From positions 43,461 through 107,460 of the forward strand of contig NZ_QICJ01000015.1 of NCBI RefSeq assembly GCF_003201105.1: DNA of 64,000 bases, in the 5' to 3' direction. Made by a program: the position numbers and the translations under genes. Origin of the DNA: Dyella sp. AtDHG13 (GTDB lineage Bacteria; Pseudomonadota; Gammaproteobacteria; Xanthomonadales; Rhodanobacteraceae). This document shows positions 62,799 to 64,000 of this stretch, piece by piece (the stretch's first letter is position 1; every line of letters starts with the position of its first letter). The notes beneath the pieces were generated by a model. That model was not told the DNA's origin. It did no database searches and saw nothing but the letters and a program-made list of their open reading frames with translations.

Positions 62799-63164
62799 AT
62801 GATTGAGATCGACTTTGGCAAGCTGATATTGCTCGCGCTCGTCGCATTGATTGTGCTGGGTCCGGAAAAGCTTCCTCACGCTGCGCGCACCGCGGGCGCG
62901 TTGATGCGCCGTGTGCGGACCGGCTGGAATAACGTCAAGGACGAAGTCGAGCGCGAACTCCAAGTGGAGGACATGCGTCGCCAGGCTCGAGAGGCCGCGG
63001 CGACAGCGCAAACGGTACGCGATCAATGGCAGCAGACGTTGCACGGCGTGCACTCTGGCGTCGATGCTTCGATCTCGCCGTCGATGCCAGTAGAAGAGGG
63101 CATTGCGACCGAACGGCCGTTGACCAGCACGATGGCGCAGGAGATGTCGCGTGGAAGCACTTAA
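62799..63164 (+). CDS. tatB: Sec-independent translocase subunit TatB
   Basis: The 121-residue protein has the TatB-type helix with a negatively charged N-terminus, MIEIDFGKLILLALVALIVL. GPEKLPHAARTAGALMRRVR follows (TatB GPxRLP type), then a long charged helix (NVKDEVERELQVEDMRRQAR). A variable C-tail ends it. It forms the receptor complex with TatC for twin-arginine signals. Its stop overlaps tatC by 14 bases. Confidence 0.93.
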   Translation: MIEIDFGKLILLALVALIVLGPEKLPHAARTAGALMRRVRTGWNNVKDEVERELQVEDMRRQAREAAATAQTVRDQWQQTLHGVHSGVDASISPSMPVEEGIATERPLTSTMAQEMSRGST

Positions 63165-63942
63165 GCACGATATCGCCGACAGCGGCTTGGAGCAGAGCCT
63201 GTTCTCGCACCTGATCGAGCTGCGCTCGCGGCTCATGCGTGCCACCGTCACCGTGCTGGTGGTATTGGGAGCGCTGGCGCCGTTCGCTAATCGCCTTTAC
63301 AGCCAGCTGTCTGCGCCGTTGATCTCGCGCCTGCCACGGGGCGCGCACCTGATCGCAACGGAAGTGGCTAGCCCGTTTGTCACGCCATTGAAGCTGGCTT
63401 TCTACGCGGCTTTGTTCGTCAGCATGCCAATGATCGTGTATCAGCTTTGGGCATTCGTGAGACCTGCGCTCTACCGCAATGAAAGGCGATTGGCGCGACC
63501 GCTGCTGATGGCAGCCTTGCTGCTTTTCTATCTTGGCTGCGGGTTTGCCTACTGGCTGGTGCTCCCCGCCGCGTTCCGGTTTATTACATCGGTAACGCCC
63601 CAGGGCGTGGCGATGATGACGGATATCAACCACTACCTTGATTTCGTGATGCTGATGTTCTTTGCCTTCGGCTTGTGCTTTGAAGTACCCGTGGCCGTCG
63701 TCATCCTTGCCATCATCGGTGCGGTGAATCTCGAGCAACTGCAAAGTGGTCGACGCTACGCCGTTGTCGGTGCATTCGCCATTGCTGCCTTCATCACACC
63801 GCCGGACATCACCTCGATGATCATGCTGGCAGTTCCGATGTGCGTGCTCTACGAGCTTGGTGTATGGGCCGTGCGCTGGCTTCCTCGGACAGATTCTGCT
63901 CAAGGTGACCTGCCCCCAGGTTTCCGTGCCAATCTGATCTAA
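63151..63942 (+). CDS. tatC: Sec-independent translocase subunit TatC
   Basis: The 263-residue protein has six membrane segments. The conserved N-terminal region SLFSHLIELRSRLMRATV, the PFVTPLKLAFYAALFVSMPM loop and YQLWAFVRPALYRNERR (the WxFxxPxL signature) are present. FAFGLCFEVPVAVVILA and AFITPPDITSMIML follow (F-x-x-P-x-D type, second conserved signature). GTG 63151 lies inside the end of tatB. It ends 30 bases before an IS3-type transposase start. Confidence 0.95.
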   Translation: MEALKHDIADSGLEQSLFSHLIELRSRLMRATVTVLVVLGALAPFANRLYSQLSAPLISRLPRGAHLIATEVASPFVTPLKLAFYAALFVSMPMIVYQLWAFVRPALYRNERRLARPLLMAALLLFYLGCGFAYWLVLPAAFRFITSVTPQGVAMMTDINHYLDFVMLMFFAFGLCFEVPVAVVILAIIGAVNLEQLQSGRRYAVVGAFAIAAFITPPDITSMIMLAVPMCVLYELGVWAVRWLPRTDSAQGDLPPGFRANLI

Positions 63943-63972
63943 GTAGAGTCCGTCATAACGACGAGGACGGAC

Positions 63973-64000
63973 ATGAAGAAGCGTTTTACCGACGAACAGA
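63973..64000 (+). mobile_element. Start of an IS3-family transposase gene (OrfA), cut by the window end
   Basis: Only MKKRFTDEQ is visible. This is, as I recall, a common opening of IS3-family OrfA proteins. It lies 30 bases after the tatC stop, so the left end of the element must be within or next to that gap. The terminal inverted repeat cannot be confirmed from one end. Confidence 0.55.

Overview
The window is high-GC gammaproteobacterial chromosome, most likely Xanthomonadales, family Rhodanobacteraceae (Dyella/Luteibacter/Rhodanobacter type). This rests on the protein families (Rep, MutM, GpsA-SecB, RpmB-RpmG, TonB receptors), on REP-like hairpins, and on a multi-hairpin repeat that I recall from Xanthomonadales genomes. 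Taxonomy is inferred; no search was run.

Positions 1-49,451 look like ordinary chromosome. They hold a partial TonB receptor, a TPR-sulfotransferase, rep, a Sel1-type exported protein, a flavin-halogenase-like enzyme and tdk. A 765-bp repeat block follows, then mutM and gnd. Next comes a four-gene Gld-like ABC operon joined by ATGA overlaps, then a desaturase, a SNF2 helicase, gpsA, secB, rpmB-rpmG, small exported proteins, a HAD phosphatase and glk. An SDR gene is divergent from an hxlR-emrA-emrB-outer-membrane-factor efflux operon, with a perfect 26-bp palindrome between them. A membrane-bound gluconate-dehydrogenase-like operon (Tat subunit, flavoprotein, three-haem cytochrome c) precedes an arginine-dependent acid-resistance pair (adiC-adiA). 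Then come an alpha/beta hydrolase, a second TonB receptor and an Lhr-type helicase that carries three repeat-derived insertions in frame.

A CAU-anticodon tRNA, probably tRNA-Ile2, at 49,621 marks a change of character. Beyond it are tandem repeats, a frameshifted winged-helix remnant, genes of visibly lower GC (about 53-57 kb) and, at the right edge, the start of an IS3-type transposase. This is the accessory part of the window.

The most interesting system lies there. At 50.4-52.7 kb a LysR regulator and an NAD-dependent formate dehydrogenase flank a near-perfect LysR-type operator. At 58.1-63.9 kb lie a twin-arginine-signal oxalate decarboxylase, an Nramp (MntH-type) metal transporter, tatA, a lipoprotein, a CbbR-like LysR regulator, tatB and tatC. 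Read together, the genes suggest an oxalate-to-formate-to-CO2 module. Manganese would be imported by the Nramp protein and loaded into the decarboxylase in the cytoplasm. The folded enzyme would be exported by a co-located Tat translocase. The formate would then be oxidised in the cytoplasm for NADH. The individual families are well supported; their joint operation is inference. The two halves are separated by an HxlR, M28 peptidase, NmrA and GNAT segment and may have been acquired separately.
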